Shown here in pieces: positions 8,649 to 16,820 of a stretch of 64,000 bases of DNA. Under the pieces are notes generated by a model that did no database searches, was not told the origin of the DNA, and saw nothing but the letters and a program-made list of their open reading frames with translations. The stretch lies in NCBI GenBank assembly GCA_934140285.1, contig CAKPBI010000008.1:20538-84537 (forward strand), written 5' to 3'. Origin of the DNA: an uncultured Bacilli bacterium. Lineage in GTDB: Bacteria > Bacillota_I > Bacilli_A > ML615J-28 > CAG-313. Made by a program: the position numbers and the translations under genes. The number at the start of each line of letters is the position of its first letter. Position 1 is the first letter of the stretch.

Positions 8649-8677
8649 TTGCAATTTACTTTGTAATTTGGTATAAT
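8649..8677 (+). promoter_or_regulatory. Sigma-A promoter of the hisS-aspS operon
   Basis: TTGCAA (8649-8654), a 17-nt spacer, and a perfect TATAAT (8672-8677). It lies just upstream of the T-box leader. Confidence 0.8.
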
Positions 8678-8683
8678 AGATGA

Positions 8684-8830
8684 AGATATAAATGTTTTTT
8701 GTTAGACGTGGCCTGACAACCCACTAGAAAAACCGTGAGAATCGCGTTAAGACAAATTAAGAGTGGAAAATCCAAACTAAGGTGGTACCGCGCTTTATGG
8801 TTCTATGAAGCGTCCTTAGGTGTTTTTTCT
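8684..8830 (+). promoter_or_regulatory. T-box leader controlling hisS-aspS
   Basis: The conserved T-box sequence AAGGTGGTACCGCG is at 8779-8792. It overlaps the 5' arm of a terminator hairpin (CTAAGG at 8777 with CCTTAG at 8814, plus CGCTTTAT with ATGAAGCG) that ends in a T-run. In T-boxes, uncharged tRNA stabilises the antiterminator at this sequence and lets transcription continue. The part before it is only about 95 nt and folds as short hairpins (GTGG/CCAC at 8708-8724; CGTGA/TCGCG near 8734-8746), possibly enclosed by TTTGT/ACAAA pairing. I cannot place the specifier codon with confidence; a CAC lies at 8722-8724 and a GAC at 8715-8717. Confidence 0.9.
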
Positions 8831-8856
8831 ATTTTTTTATTTTTAGGAGGTATTTT

Positions 8857-10113
8857 ATGAAAGTAACAAGAATGAAAGGAACCTTAGATTATTTTGATGA
8901 TAGTGCATTAAAATATCAATATCTTGAAGATGTCGCAAAATCTGTTTGTAAACGCTTTGGCTTTGGTTTAGTTATTACCCCAATGTTTGAAGCAACAGAA
9001 TTATTTACCCGTGGTGTTGGTGAAGGTAGTGATATTGTAAATAAAGAAATGTATACTTTCCTTGATAAAGGTGAACGTTCAATTACTCTAAGACCAGAAG
9101 GAACCGCCTCAGTAACTAGATGTTATGTTGAAAATAAACTATATGCTACCCCTGGCTTAAAAAAATACTATTACTTTGGTCCCATGTTTAGATATGAAAG
9201 ACCTCAAGCTGGAAGATATCGTCAATTTACTCAATTTGGTGTTGAAGCCTTAGGAACTGGTAGTAGCTATTTAGATGCGGAAATCATTAACTTTGCATCA
9301 GAGTATTTAAAACAAATAGGATTAACGAAAATAAAAGTTTTAATCAATAACATCGGTAGTAAAGAATCTCGTGTTGCTTATTGTGAAGCTTTAAAGAATC
9401 ACTTTAGAAATCATCTTGATGAAATGTGTGATGACTGTAAGGTTCGTTTTGAAAAGAATCCTCTAAGAATGCTTGATTGTAAGGGTGACAAAAACAATCC
9501 AATAATTGCAACTGCTCCTAAAATCTTCGATTACTTATCAAATGAAGACCAAAAATACTTTATGGATATTTGTAATATCTTAACATCACTTAATATTAAG
9601 TATGAAGTAAGTGATCGTTTAGTCCGTGGTCTTGATTACTATACTAATGTTGTATTCGAGTTTGTTTATGATGATGAATCATCTCCAATTAATGGTTTAA
9701 CTGTTCTTGCGGGGGGACGTTACAATGGACTATCAAGAGAACTTGGAGGACCTGACACTGAGGCTATCGGTTTTGCTTGTGGCGTTGAACGTTTAATTCT
9801 TGCTCTTGATGAAATTGGCAAATTTGCTAATCTTAACAAAGATGCATTATTCCAAGTAATTACGATTGGTGAAGAAAACAAAGTAGAAGGCATCAAAATA
9901 GCTAATCTTTTACGTGAAACTGGAGTATATGTAGAAATTGATTACAACAATCATAACTTAAAGCCTCAATTTAAGCTTGCTGAAAGATGTCATGCGAAAT
10001 ATTTAATTATCATGGGTGAAGAAGAAGTCAAAACAAAACAATATAAAGTTAAAAATACAATTGATAATACAGAAGTTACATTACCAATTGAAGAAATAAT
10101 AAAATTAAAATAG
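8857..10113 (+). CDS. hisS: Histidyl-tRNA synthetase
   Basis: This class II synthetase charges tRNA-His. The 418 residues carry motif 2 (FRYERPQAGRYRQFTQFG), the histidine-specific blocks GLDYYTNVVFEF and AGGRYNGL, and motif 3 GFACGVERLI, followed by a C-terminal anticodon-binding domain from about residue 325. The start has TAGGAGG at proper distance. It is the first gene after a T-box and lies 11 nt before aspS, a conserved Firmicutes pair expressed in response to tRNA charging. Confidence 0.97.
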   Translation: MKVTRMKGTLDYFDDSALKYQYLEDVAKSVCKRFGFGLVITPMFEATELFTRGVGEGSDIVNKEMYTFLDKGERSITLRPEGTASVTRCYVENKLYATPGLKKYYYFGPMFRYERPQAGRYRQFTQFGVEALGTGSSYLDAEIINFASEYLKQIGLTKIKVLINNIGSKESRVAYCEALKNHFRNHLDEMCDDCKVRFEKNPLRMLDCKGDKNNPIIATAPKIFDYLSNEDQKYFMDICNILTSLNIKYEVSDRLVRGLDYYTNVVFEFVYDDESSPINGLTVLAGGRYNGLSRELGGPDTEAIGFACGVERLILALDEIGKFANLNKDALFQVITIGEENKVEGIKIANLLRETGVYVEIDYNNHNLKPQFKLAERCHAKYLIIMGEEEVKTKQYKVKNTIDNTEVTLPIEEIIKLK

Positions 10114-10124
10114 AAGGTGAAAAT

Positions 10125-11879
10125 ATGATAAGAACAATTAATAATAATGCTTTAAGATTAAGTAATGTTGGTGAACATCATACTCTAGTTGGTTGGTGTA
10201 GTAAAAAAAGAAATCTTGGTGGTTTACTTTTCATTGATTTAAGAGACCGTTACGGTATTACCCAACTTGTAGTATCTCCTGATTCGCCAATTTATGAACT
10301 TGCAAGTAGTGTTCGTAATGAATATGTATTAAAAGCTACTGGTGAAGTAATTGAAAGAAGTAGTAAAAATGTTAACCTTCCCACTGGTGAAATTGAATTA
10401 AAAGTAGAAGAATTTGAAATCTTAAGTACAGCTGAACAACCTCCATTCCCTATTCAAGATGAAATTGACGCTCTTGAAGATTTAAGAATGAAATATCGTT
10501 ACCTTGACTTAAGAAGACCTTGCATGCAAAGTAATTTTATTTTACGTCATAAAACTGCAATGTCAATACGTAACTACTTTGATTCTCTAGACTTTATTGA
10601 GATTGAAACTCCATTCTTAGGTAAATCTACTCCTGAGGGTGCTCGTGACTTTCTTGTTCCATCTCGTATTCACCATGGTTCATTCTATGCCCTACCTCAA
10701 TCGCCACAAATGTATAAACAATTACTAATGGTTGCAGGATTTGAAAGATACTTCCAAATCGTTAAATGCTTTAGAGATGAGGACTTAAGAGCTGACCGTC
10801 AACTTGAGTTTACCCAAGTCGATGTTGAGATGAGTTTTGTTGATGAAGAAGATATTTATCAATTAGTAGAAGGCTTATTAAAGAAAGTATGGAAAGATGT
10901 ATTAAATATGGACATTGTTACTCCATTTATCCGTCTTCCTTATGATATTTGTATGAATAAATATGGAAGTGATAAACCTGATACTAGATTTGAAATGTAT
11001 CTAACGGACTTCGATGATTGGGCAAAGACTGTTGATAGTGCTATCTTCCATCAAGCTATTGAACAAAATATGCGTATTAAAGGTATTATCGCAGAAGGTT
11101 GTGCAACTCACTACTCACGTAAAGAGATTGATCGTTTAACGGAATTTGCTAAAAAATATCATGCTAAAGGCTTAATCTGGTTAAAGTATGAAAATGGTAC
11201 AATCAGTGGTTCAATTGCTAAACATTTAAGTGAAGAAAATAAAGAAGAATTAATTAAGAAATATAACCTAAAAGAAAATGATTTAGTATTACTTGTATGT
11301 GATACGCTTGAAAATTGTAACTTTGCGTTAGGTGGCCTTCGTACACTAATTGCTCATGAACAAAACATGATTGATGAATCTAAGTTTAATTTCCTATGGG
11401 TTGTGGATTGGCCATTATTTGAATATAGTGAAGAAGAACATCGTTATGTAGCAGCTCACCATCCATTCACATCGCCAAAGAATGGTGATGAAGATCGTTT
11501 ATTAACTGATCTCGCAAATTGTAAAGCAAAAGCCTATGATATCGTTTTAAATGGTTATGAACTTGGTGGTGGAAGTATCCGTATTCATAATCAAGACATT
11601 CAACAAAAGATGTTTAAAGCCATTGGCCTTTCTGATGAAGAAGTTCAAAGACAATTCTCCTTCTTTGTTAATGGTCTAAAGTATGGTACTCCTCCTCATG
11701 GTGGTCTTGCGATTGGATTTGACCGTTTAGTTATGTTACTTACTCATAATAACAACTTACGTGAAGTCATCGCTTTCCCTAAAGCCGCAAGCGCTAAGTG
11801 CTTAATGAGTGATGCTCCAACTCCAGTTGATGATAAACAACTAAATGAACTTGGAATTATCGTTAGAGATAAAGAATAA
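10125..11879 (+). CDS. aspS: Aspartyl-tRNA synthetase, bacterial type
   Basis: It charges tRNA-Asp. The 584-residue protein has the N-terminal OB anticodon-binding domain (LVGWCSKKRNLGGLLFIDLR), class II motifs (FRDEDLRADRQLEFTQVD; GFDRLVMLL) and the bacterial GAD insertion between them (about 280-420). SPQMYKQLLMVAGF and the LREVIAFPKA tail are also present. It is cotranscribed with hisS under the T-box. The window does not show whether it is discriminating or not. Confidence 0.97.
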   Translation: MIRTINNNALRLSNVGEHHTLVGWCSKKRNLGGLLFIDLRDRYGITQLVVSPDSPIYELASSVRNEYVLKATGEVIERSSKNVNLPTGEIELKVEEFEILSTAEQPPFPIQDEIDALEDLRMKYRYLDLRRPCMQSNFILRHKTAMSIRNYFDSLDFIEIETPFLGKSTPEGARDFLVPSRIHHGSFYALPQSPQMYKQLLMVAGFERYFQIVKCFRDEDLRADRQLEFTQVDVEMSFVDEEDIYQLVEGLLKKVWKDVLNMDIVTPFIRLPYDICMNKYGSDKPDTRFEMYLTDFDDWAKTVDSAIFHQAIEQNMRIKGIIAEGCATHYSRKEIDRLTEFAKKYHAKGLIWLKYENGTISGSIAKHLSEENKEELIKKYNLKENDLVLLVCDTLENCNFALGGLRTLIAHEQNMIDESKFNFLWVVDWPLFEYSEEEHRYVAAHHPFTSPKNGDEDRLLTDLANCKAKAYDIVLNGYELGGGSIRIHNQDIQQKMFKAIGLSDEEVQRQFSFFVNGLKYGTPPHGGLAIGFDRLVMLLTHNNNLREVIAFPKAASAKCLMSDAPTPVDDKQLNELGIIVRDKE

Positions 11880-11903
11880 AAGGATAAAAAGGAAGGAATA
11901 ATT

Positions 11904-12392
11904 ATGAAAAACAATAATCATATTTCCTGGGATGTGTATTTTATGGGGGTTGCTAAACTTTCAGCCCTAAGAAGTAAGGATCCAAACACAAAGGTTGGTG
12001 CCTGCATTGTCAATGAGAAAAAACGAATTGTTGGCATCGGCTATAATGGACTTCCTTATGGTTGTGATGATAATCTTTACCCATGGGATCGTGAAGGGGA
12101 TTTTCTAAATACTAAGTATCCATATGTTGTTCATGCAGAACCTAATGCTATTTTAAATAGTACCAACAAACTTGATAATGCGACAATCTATGTTACTTTA
12201 TTTCCTTGTCATGAATGTGCCAAACTAATTATTCAAAGTGGAATTAAAGAAGTAGTTTATTTATCAGATAAATATGAAGGTACTGACTCTAACATAGCTT
12301 CTAAAAAAATGCTTGAATCAGCAGGAGTAAGATGCCGCCAAATGGAAAATTTTGAACTAGAGGTAAGATGTTGTGAAGAAGTTCTTAAGTAA
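11904..12392 (+). CDS. comEB: dCMP deaminase (ComEB family)
   Basis: This zinc enzyme deaminates dCMP to dUMP, feeding thymidylate synthesis. The 162 residues show the cytidine/deoxycytidylate deaminase zinc site HAEPNAI (catalytic Glu) and PCHEC, plus the substrate region GYNGLPYGCDD. It starts at ATG behind AAGGAAGGA, 24 nt after aspS. Its 3' end overlaps the next gene by 20 nt, so the two are probably translationally coupled. The symbol follows the Bacillus name; a role in competence is not implied. Confidence 0.9.
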   Translation: MKNNNHISWDVYFMGVAKLSALRSKDPNTKVGACIVNEKKRIVGIGYNGLPYGCDDNLYPWDREGDFLNTKYPYVVHAEPNAILNSTNKLDNATIYVTLFPCHECAKLIIQSGIKEVVYLSDKYEGTDSNIASKKMLESAGVRCRQMENFELEVRCCEEVLK

Positions 12393-13455
12393 ACATAAAT
12401 ATTTACTTTTTGTACTTTCTATTCCTTATGTCTTAATCTTAGTATTAGCGATTGTCCATATTGACTATGATGTAACTACCCCTGCTACCATTGATTCAAT
12501 TGAAAATGTCATTGAAGTCGAAAATGAAACAAACCTTACAGGTTCAATTAATGTCGTTTCGGTATTTTCCTATGAGCGAGTGAGTCTTCTGGGATATTTA
12601 GTAGGTTCAACTAATCCTTATGCGGAAGTATCTAAATCAATAGAATATACCGATATTGATTATAACTCATTGTACCTTGGAGGAACCTATCAAAAAAGAG
12701 TAAGTCTTTATAATTCCGTAATTGCAGGATATAAACAAGCAGGATATAACCTTAATTATGATTTTTATGGCTATATTGTTCATAACAAAACAACCTATGT
12801 AGATAAAGACTTAAATGTTGGTGATATGATTACCCATATCAATGGGGAAGCCTTAAGTAATGAAGTTAATATTTCAACACTTATAAATAAGTATGCTGGT
12901 AATCTTCCCACTTTAACCTTTACGATTATCAAAAACTTTGGTACTAGCAGTGAAACAACAGCTGATTATGAAATTACTGCCAAAGAGTTTGAAAAAGAAG
13001 GTAAGAAGTACTTTAGCTTTGGGTTTAGTGTCTACCCTTACAATGTACCACGCATAACGGAGGGAACACCATCATTTACGATTAAGTTTAATAATGTTAA
13101 TAGTTTAGGCCCGAGTGGGGGATTACTTCAATCCTTTTATGTTTACGAAAAACTAACCGGAGCAAAACTATCGAAAAACTTAAAGATTGCAGGTACAGGA
13201 ACCGTTGATATAAATGGAAATGCTGGTCCGATCGGAGGTATTGGCCAAAAAATCTTTACTTCTGAACTAAGTGGTGTCGATATTTTCTTCATTCCTGTTT
13301 CTAGTCCTAATTATATGAATGATGATACTGAAACTAACTACATAGAGGCTAAAAAAGCTTATGACAGCTTAAAGAATCCTCATATGAAGATTGTTCCTGT
13401 CTGGTCGTTAGAAGAGATTGTACGCTATCTTAAAGAATATCAAGGGGTAAACTGA
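12373..13455 (+). CDS. Membrane-anchored PDZ and Lon-type (S16) serine protease, YlbL-like
   Basis: The 360-residue protein has one N-terminal membrane helix (about 9-29) and then an extracytoplasmic region. This contains a PDZ domain (about 147-200, LNVGDMITHINGEAL) and a C-terminal S16 Lon-type protease domain (about 215-350). The catalytic Ser sits in LGPSGGLL (near residue 246) and the Lys in GPIGGIGQK (near 291), giving the Ser-Lys dyad. YlbL-type proteins are surface quality-control proteases in Firmicutes. It starts with GTG 12373 behind AGAGGTAAG inside the dCMP deaminase gene and overlaps the next gene by one base (TGATG). Confidence 0.85.
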   Translation: MKKFLSKHKYLLFVLSIPYVLILVLAIVHIDYDVTTPATIDSIENVIEVENETNLTGSINVVSVFSYERVSLLGYLVGSTNPYAEVSKSIEYTDIDYNSLYLGGTYQKRVSLYNSVIAGYKQAGYNLNYDFYGYIVHNKTTYVDKDLNVGDMITHINGEALSNEVNISTLINKYAGNLPTLTFTIIKNFGTSSETTADYEITAKEFEKEGKKYFSFGFSVYPYNVPRITEGTPSFTIKFNNVNSLGPSGGLLQSFYVYEKLTGAKLSKNLKIAGTGTVDINGNAGPIGGIGQKIFTSELSGVDIFFIPVSSPNYMNDDTETNYIEAKKAYDSLKNPHMKIVPVWSLEEIVRYLKEYQGVN

Positions 13456-13856
13456 TGAAAAAGTTATTTAAAAAAATCAAAGAAACCAAACTTGCTTTAA
13501 AAAAGATTGATACAAATGAAATAGATAAAAAAGCAATGAATAAAGCTTCAATATTTGCGGCTTTAATCGTGGTAGTTGCGTTAATTCCTTTCATTTTGGT
13601 CTTTCTTGAATTCTTTAAACAATATTCCATTATAACCCCAATGTTTTATGTTTTAATTATCTTAGTTTTTATTCTATCAATGCTAATTATTCCTTTTTTC
13701 AATATCATCTTTTTTGATCTTTTAAAGAATTATACAGAAAGAGAAGAAATACAACAACTTGAATTACGCTATGTTTTTCTTGCGGAACTAACTAATCCTC
13801 TATATGCCGTATTTAGTTTTATGTTAGTTTTATTGATTGTTTTCTTGGTTAAATAA
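13455..13856 (+). CDS. Small membrane protein with three predicted helices, unknown function
   Basis: I do not recognise this 133-residue protein. It begins with a basic, amphipathic stretch (KKLFKKIKETKLALKKI) and then has hydrophobic segments at roughly 32-53, 62-84 and 113-131. Its start overlaps the protease stop as TGATG, with AAGGGG upstream, and it ends one base before the lspA ATG. This tight packing suggests a shared transcript and possibly a shared envelope role with the YlbL-like protease and LspA; that is inference from position only. Confidence 0.7.
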   Translation: MKKLFKKIKETKLALKKIDTNEIDKKAMNKASIFAALIVVVALIPFILVFLEFFKQYSIITPMFYVLIILVFILSMLIIPFFNIIFFDLLKNYTEREEIQQLELRYVFLAELTNPLYAVFSFMLVLLIVFLVK

Positions 13857-13857
13857 A

Positions 13858-14430
13858 ATGAAATTTAAGTTTGAAAAGAAGAATTTAAAAAACATCTTAA
13901 TATCACTAGGAATATGTGTTGCTCTTATTATCATTGACCAAATAACCAAAGTAATCGCTGTTAAAAACTTATCCGTTCATAATCATGTCCCTTTCATAAA
14001 AGGAATTATTGAATTTAACTTAAGCTATAACACAGGATTTGCGTTTGGTCTTGGTGATGGTTATCAATGGCTATGGGCAATAGTTAGCATTATTGGTTGT
14101 GTTATAATTGTTTACTTTATGCAAAATGTTGATTTTAAGAAAAATATCGTCTATACGCTTTCCCTTATCTTAATCTTTTCTGGTACTTTTGGAAATATGA
14201 TTGATCGTATATTCAGTAGTAAGGGGGTAATTGACTTTATTGATCCCGTCTTTATGGATTTCGCAATCTTTAATGTTGCGGATTCATACATTACCATTGG
14301 AGCTATTCTCCTTGCGGTCTACATTTTGTTTATTTATAAAGATCCAGAAGAAACTAAGATTGAACCAACAAATGAAATTGATGAAACATCAACAACTAAC
14401 AATGATGAAGGAGGTGCTGGCAATGAATAA
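13858..14430 (+). CDS. lspA: Lipoprotein signal peptidase
   Basis: LspA cleaves the signal peptide of prolipoproteins after lipidation. The 190-residue protein has four hydrophobic segments and the catalytic aspartates in FGNMIDR and NVADSYI, with NTGFAFG and FIDPVF between them. A hydrophilic acidic tail (about 165-190) extends beyond the usual length. I chose ATG 13858, right after the preceding stop; an in-frame TTG at 13837 is possible but has no better start signal. Its substrates probably include the two giant lipoproteins in this window. Confidence 0.95.
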   Translation: MKFKFEKKNLKNILISLGICVALIIIDQITKVIAVKNLSVHNHVPFIKGIIEFNLSYNTGFAFGLGDGYQWLWAIVSIIGCVIIVYFMQNVDFKKNIVYTLSLILIFSGTFGNMIDRIFSSKGVIDFIDPVFMDFAIFNVADSYITIGAILLAVYILFIYKDPEETKIEPTNEIDETSTTNNDEGGAGNE

Positions 14431-15340
14431 AGAAGAATTTGTGGTAAATTTACCAGAAGAACTAACCGAAATAAGAATTGATAAGTATCTACCTGATTGC
14501 TTTTCAGAAATGACAAGAAGTGAACTAAAAAAATACTTTGATAAAGAACTTGTGAAAGTCAATGGTAAAATTGTAAAACCAAGTTACAAGATTGTAAATG
14601 GAGACTACATCGAAGTCGAAGAATACCTTGATGATTTATCCAATGTGGCACCAGAAAACATTCCTCTTGATATCGTTTATGAAGATGATGATTTACTAGT
14701 TGTCAATAAACCATCAGGAATGGTTGTCCATCCTGCTCCTGGACACACATCAGGAACGCTTGTTAATGCCTTGATGTATCACTATCAAACTTTGTCTACG
14801 ATCAATGGTGAAAATAGAGCCGGTATCGTTCACCGTATCGACAAAGACACCTCTGGTCTTTTAGTTGTTTGTAAAACTAACTTTGCTCACCGTGCTATCA
14901 GTGAACAACTAAAAACCAAAGAATGTAAAAGAACATACTTTGCGATTGTCACTGGTTCCATCAGCCATAACCTTGGTAAAATCGATGCTCCAATCGGTAG
15001 AGATCCCGATAACCGTCAAAAAATGGCTGTAGTCGCCAACGGTAAACCTGCCGTTACTCACTTTAAAGTAATTGATAGATTCCGTAATTTCACCCTTCTA
15101 GAACTTCAACTAGAAACAGGTAGAACCCACCAAATCCGTGTACACATGGCCTACATCAACCACCCAGTAGTTGGTGACCCTCTATATGGGATAAAAAAAC
15201 AAGTAGAACCATTTGGTCAATACCTTCATGCGAAGAAGATTGGCTTCATTCATCCTCGCACTAAAGAATACATGGAATTTGAAGTAGATTTACCAAAAGA
15301 GTTCAAAGATAAAATTGAAGAACTAAAAGAAATGGAATAG
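14423..15340 (+). CDS. rluD: Ribosomal large-subunit pseudouridine synthase, RluD family
   Basis: This enzyme isomerises uridine to pseudouridine in 23S rRNA. The 305-residue protein has an N-terminal S4 RNA-binding domain (about 15-75) and the RluA/RluD catalytic domain with IVHRIDKDTSGLLV (catalytic Asp) and the TGRTHQIRVHM block. The start at ATG 14423 overlaps the lspA end by 8 nt and is preceded by GGAGGT, giving the standard lspA-rluD coupling. Which uridines it modifies cannot be read from sequence; RluD is the best family match. Confidence 0.92.
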   Translation: MNKEEFVVNLPEELTEIRIDKYLPDCFSEMTRSELKKYFDKELVKVNGKIVKPSYKIVNGDYIEVEEYLDDLSNVAPENIPLDIVYEDDDLLVVNKPSGMVVHPAPGHTSGTLVNALMYHYQTLSTINGENRAGIVHRIDKDTSGLLVVCKTNFAHRAISEQLKTKECKRTYFAIVTGSISHNLGKIDAPIGRDPDNRQKMAVVANGKPAVTHFKVIDRFRNFTLLELQLETGRTHQIRVHMAYINHPVVGDPLYGIKKQVEPFGQYLHAKKIGFIHPRTKEYMEFEVDLPKEFKDKIEELKEME

Positions 15341-15363
15341 TTAAATTATCGATAATAAATAAA

Positions 15364-15402
15364 ATAGTACTAGTTATTTACCAAGATAACTAGTATTTTT
15401 TT
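15364..15402 (+). terminator. Terminator after rluD
   Basis: TACTAGTTAT pairs perfectly with ATAACTAGTA around an 8-nt loop and is followed by a run of seven T. It begins about 25 nt after the rluD stop. Confidence 0.8.
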
Positions 15403-15436
15403 AATTATCTAAAAAAATTTTAAAAAAATTTTTCAT

Positions 15437-15460
15437 TTTACCTGCAACTAGTTGCAGGTA
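15437..15460. promoter_or_regulatory. Operator-like palindrome 1 upstream of the RHS locus
   Basis: Positions 15439-15460 form a perfect 22-bp palindrome whose half is TACCTGCAACT. The same 19-nt sequence TTTACCTGCAACTAGTTGC recurs exactly 140 bp downstream. It is not followed by a T-run, so it does not look like a terminator. A dimeric repressor site is the likeliest reading. Confidence 0.55.
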
Positions 15461-15576
15461 TTTTTCATCTAAAATAATGAAAAAACCATCTATTTTTTAA
15501 ACAGTGTTAATGAAATATAGTAAAAACATAAAATTTAACTTCAAAATTTAAATAAAAAATTGAAAAATCGTTAATC

Positions 15577-15597
15577 TTTACCTGCAACTAGTTGCCT
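15577..15597. promoter_or_regulatory. Operator-like palindrome 2 abutting the RHS promoter
   Basis: TTTACCTGCAACTAGTTGC at 15577-15595 repeats site 1 and keeps the 12-bp palindromic core GCAACTAGTTGC, but the outer right arm is degraded. It ends at the -35 hexamer of the predicted promoter, a position where a bound protein would affect polymerase access. The core resembles MarR-family operators in general form only. Confidence 0.55.
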
Positions 15598-15625
15598 TTG
15601 TTTTTTAAAAACTTTAGTGTATAAT
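15598..15625 (+). promoter_or_regulatory. Promoter of the Ig-like/RHS operon
   Basis: TTGTTT (15598-15603), a 16-nt spacer, and TATAAT (15620-15625). The 81-nt leader that follows contains small inverted repeats (GTAAATTAATTTAC at 15632; GTGG/CCAC near 15654-15670) and ends with AAAGGAG before the ATG. The rest of the 366-nt gap from 15341 holds only the terminator and the two palindromes. Confidence 0.6.
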
Positions 15626-15706
15626 GCTCCTGTAAATTAATTTACTAAAAAAAGTGGCGTAGCTAACCACAACAAAAAAATAATTAATTAAAAGGAGAAA
15701 ATAAAA

Positions 15707-16798
15707 ATGAATAAATTAACAAACAGAAAATCAGAAACAATTAACCAAAAAATACTAGATGTATTAAGTGTTGAAAGAAACAACATTGGAGAAATTAAAA
15801 CATTGAAAGTTAAAGTATCAAGAGATGATGGTACGGTAACTAGTGAAGGCACGGCTCTTGATGAAAAATCACTTACTTCAAGTATCCAAACCTTAATTAG
15901 TTTGTACCATGAAAGTGATGAATATAAAGTAAATTATGACTATGATGATTTAATTATGGATAATACAAAAATAGCTGACTTTACTTTACCTTTAAAAGGA
16001 TATGCCTTTTCAAATATAGATTGGGAAATTCTTGAAGGAACGGGTATTGAAATTAATGGAGATCAAGCAATTGTGACAAGAACATATAATGAGCAAACCT
16101 CAAAATTAAGAGCTACAATTACCTCAAATAATATTTCAAGAACAAAAGATTTTACAATATCGATTCCAAGACTTAAGATGACTACGCTTGAAAGATTAGA
16201 ACAAGATGCAAATTCAATTATTTTACCATCCCGAACAAATAGTGATTTAGCACTCCCTCAAATTGGGAAGATTAATAAATCAAATATTACATGGGTTTTA
16301 AGAACAAACGAATTTGGTATTGCAACTTTATTTAATGGCTATACCTTAAAAGTAACGAGACCAGAAGAAAATGTCACAGTTACTCTTGTTGCACGACTTT
16401 CCCTAGAAAACACAAATTTTGAAAAGTCATTTGATATAATTATTGAAGGAACTAACACCCACTTTAGTCCTACAAACTATACTACAAGCATGGTTCAAAT
16501 TAAAGGAGAATTAAATCAAAAAACCTTTAACGTTACATCTAGTAACTCAAATGCTTTATATCTTACAAAAGAAACAGAATTTAGTGATGAATTAGATATT
16601 AGATTTAAAAATAATGGTACCACTAATGTTGAAGTAACAATTGTTGAAAAAACTCAACTAAATAATACTATTGATTTAGGAGCAGTAGATTTAGATTTTA
16701 CCTTAAAAGTTTATCTAAATGATAATAGAAATACATTAATTGGAACTCTTCCTTGTGTTGTTAAATATTATTTTACAACTACAAGTCCAGTTGACTAA
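15707..16798 (+). CDS. Ig-like repeat protein preceding the RHS gene, unknown function
   Basis: The 363-residue protein has no signal peptide or membrane helix. After a hydrophilic N-terminal stretch (about 1-85), it contains two beta-rich segments (about 86-150 and 165-250). Each has a Leu/Ile-P-x spacing followed by an I-x-W strand (IDWEIL, ITWVLR), which resembles the degenerate bacterial Ig-like domains of surface proteins. The C-terminal 110 residues are also beta-rich, without a family I recognise. It is the first gene after the palindrome-flanked promoter, has AAAGGAG upstream and ends 22 nt before the RHS start. It may help display or deliver the RHS protein; this is inference from linkage. 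Confidence 0.7.
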   Translation: MNKLTNRKSETINQKILDVLSVERNNIGEIKTLKVKVSRDDGTVTSEGTALDEKSLTSSIQTLISLYHESDEYKVNYDYDDLIMDNTKIADFTLPLKGYAFSNIDWEILEGTGIEINGDQAIVTRTYNEQTSKLRATITSNNISRTKDFTISIPRLKMTTLERLEQDANSIILPSRTNSDLALPQIGKINKSNITWVLRTNEFGIATLFNGYTLKVTRPEENVTVTLVARLSLENTNFEKSFDIIIEGTNTHFSPTNYTTSMVQIKGELNQKTFNVTSSNSNALYLTKETEFSDELDIRFKNNGTTNVEVTIVEKTQLNNTIDLGAVDLDFTLKVYLNDNRNTLIGTLPCVVKYYFTTTSPVD

Positions 16799-16820
16799 TT
16801 AATTGAAAGGAAAGAAGCAT

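Noticed and set aside
14231..14422. N-terminal extension of the rluD frame
   Set aside because: The extension overlaps lspA for about 190 nt and shows no S4 or other domain; ATG 14423 has GGAGGT at proper spacing.
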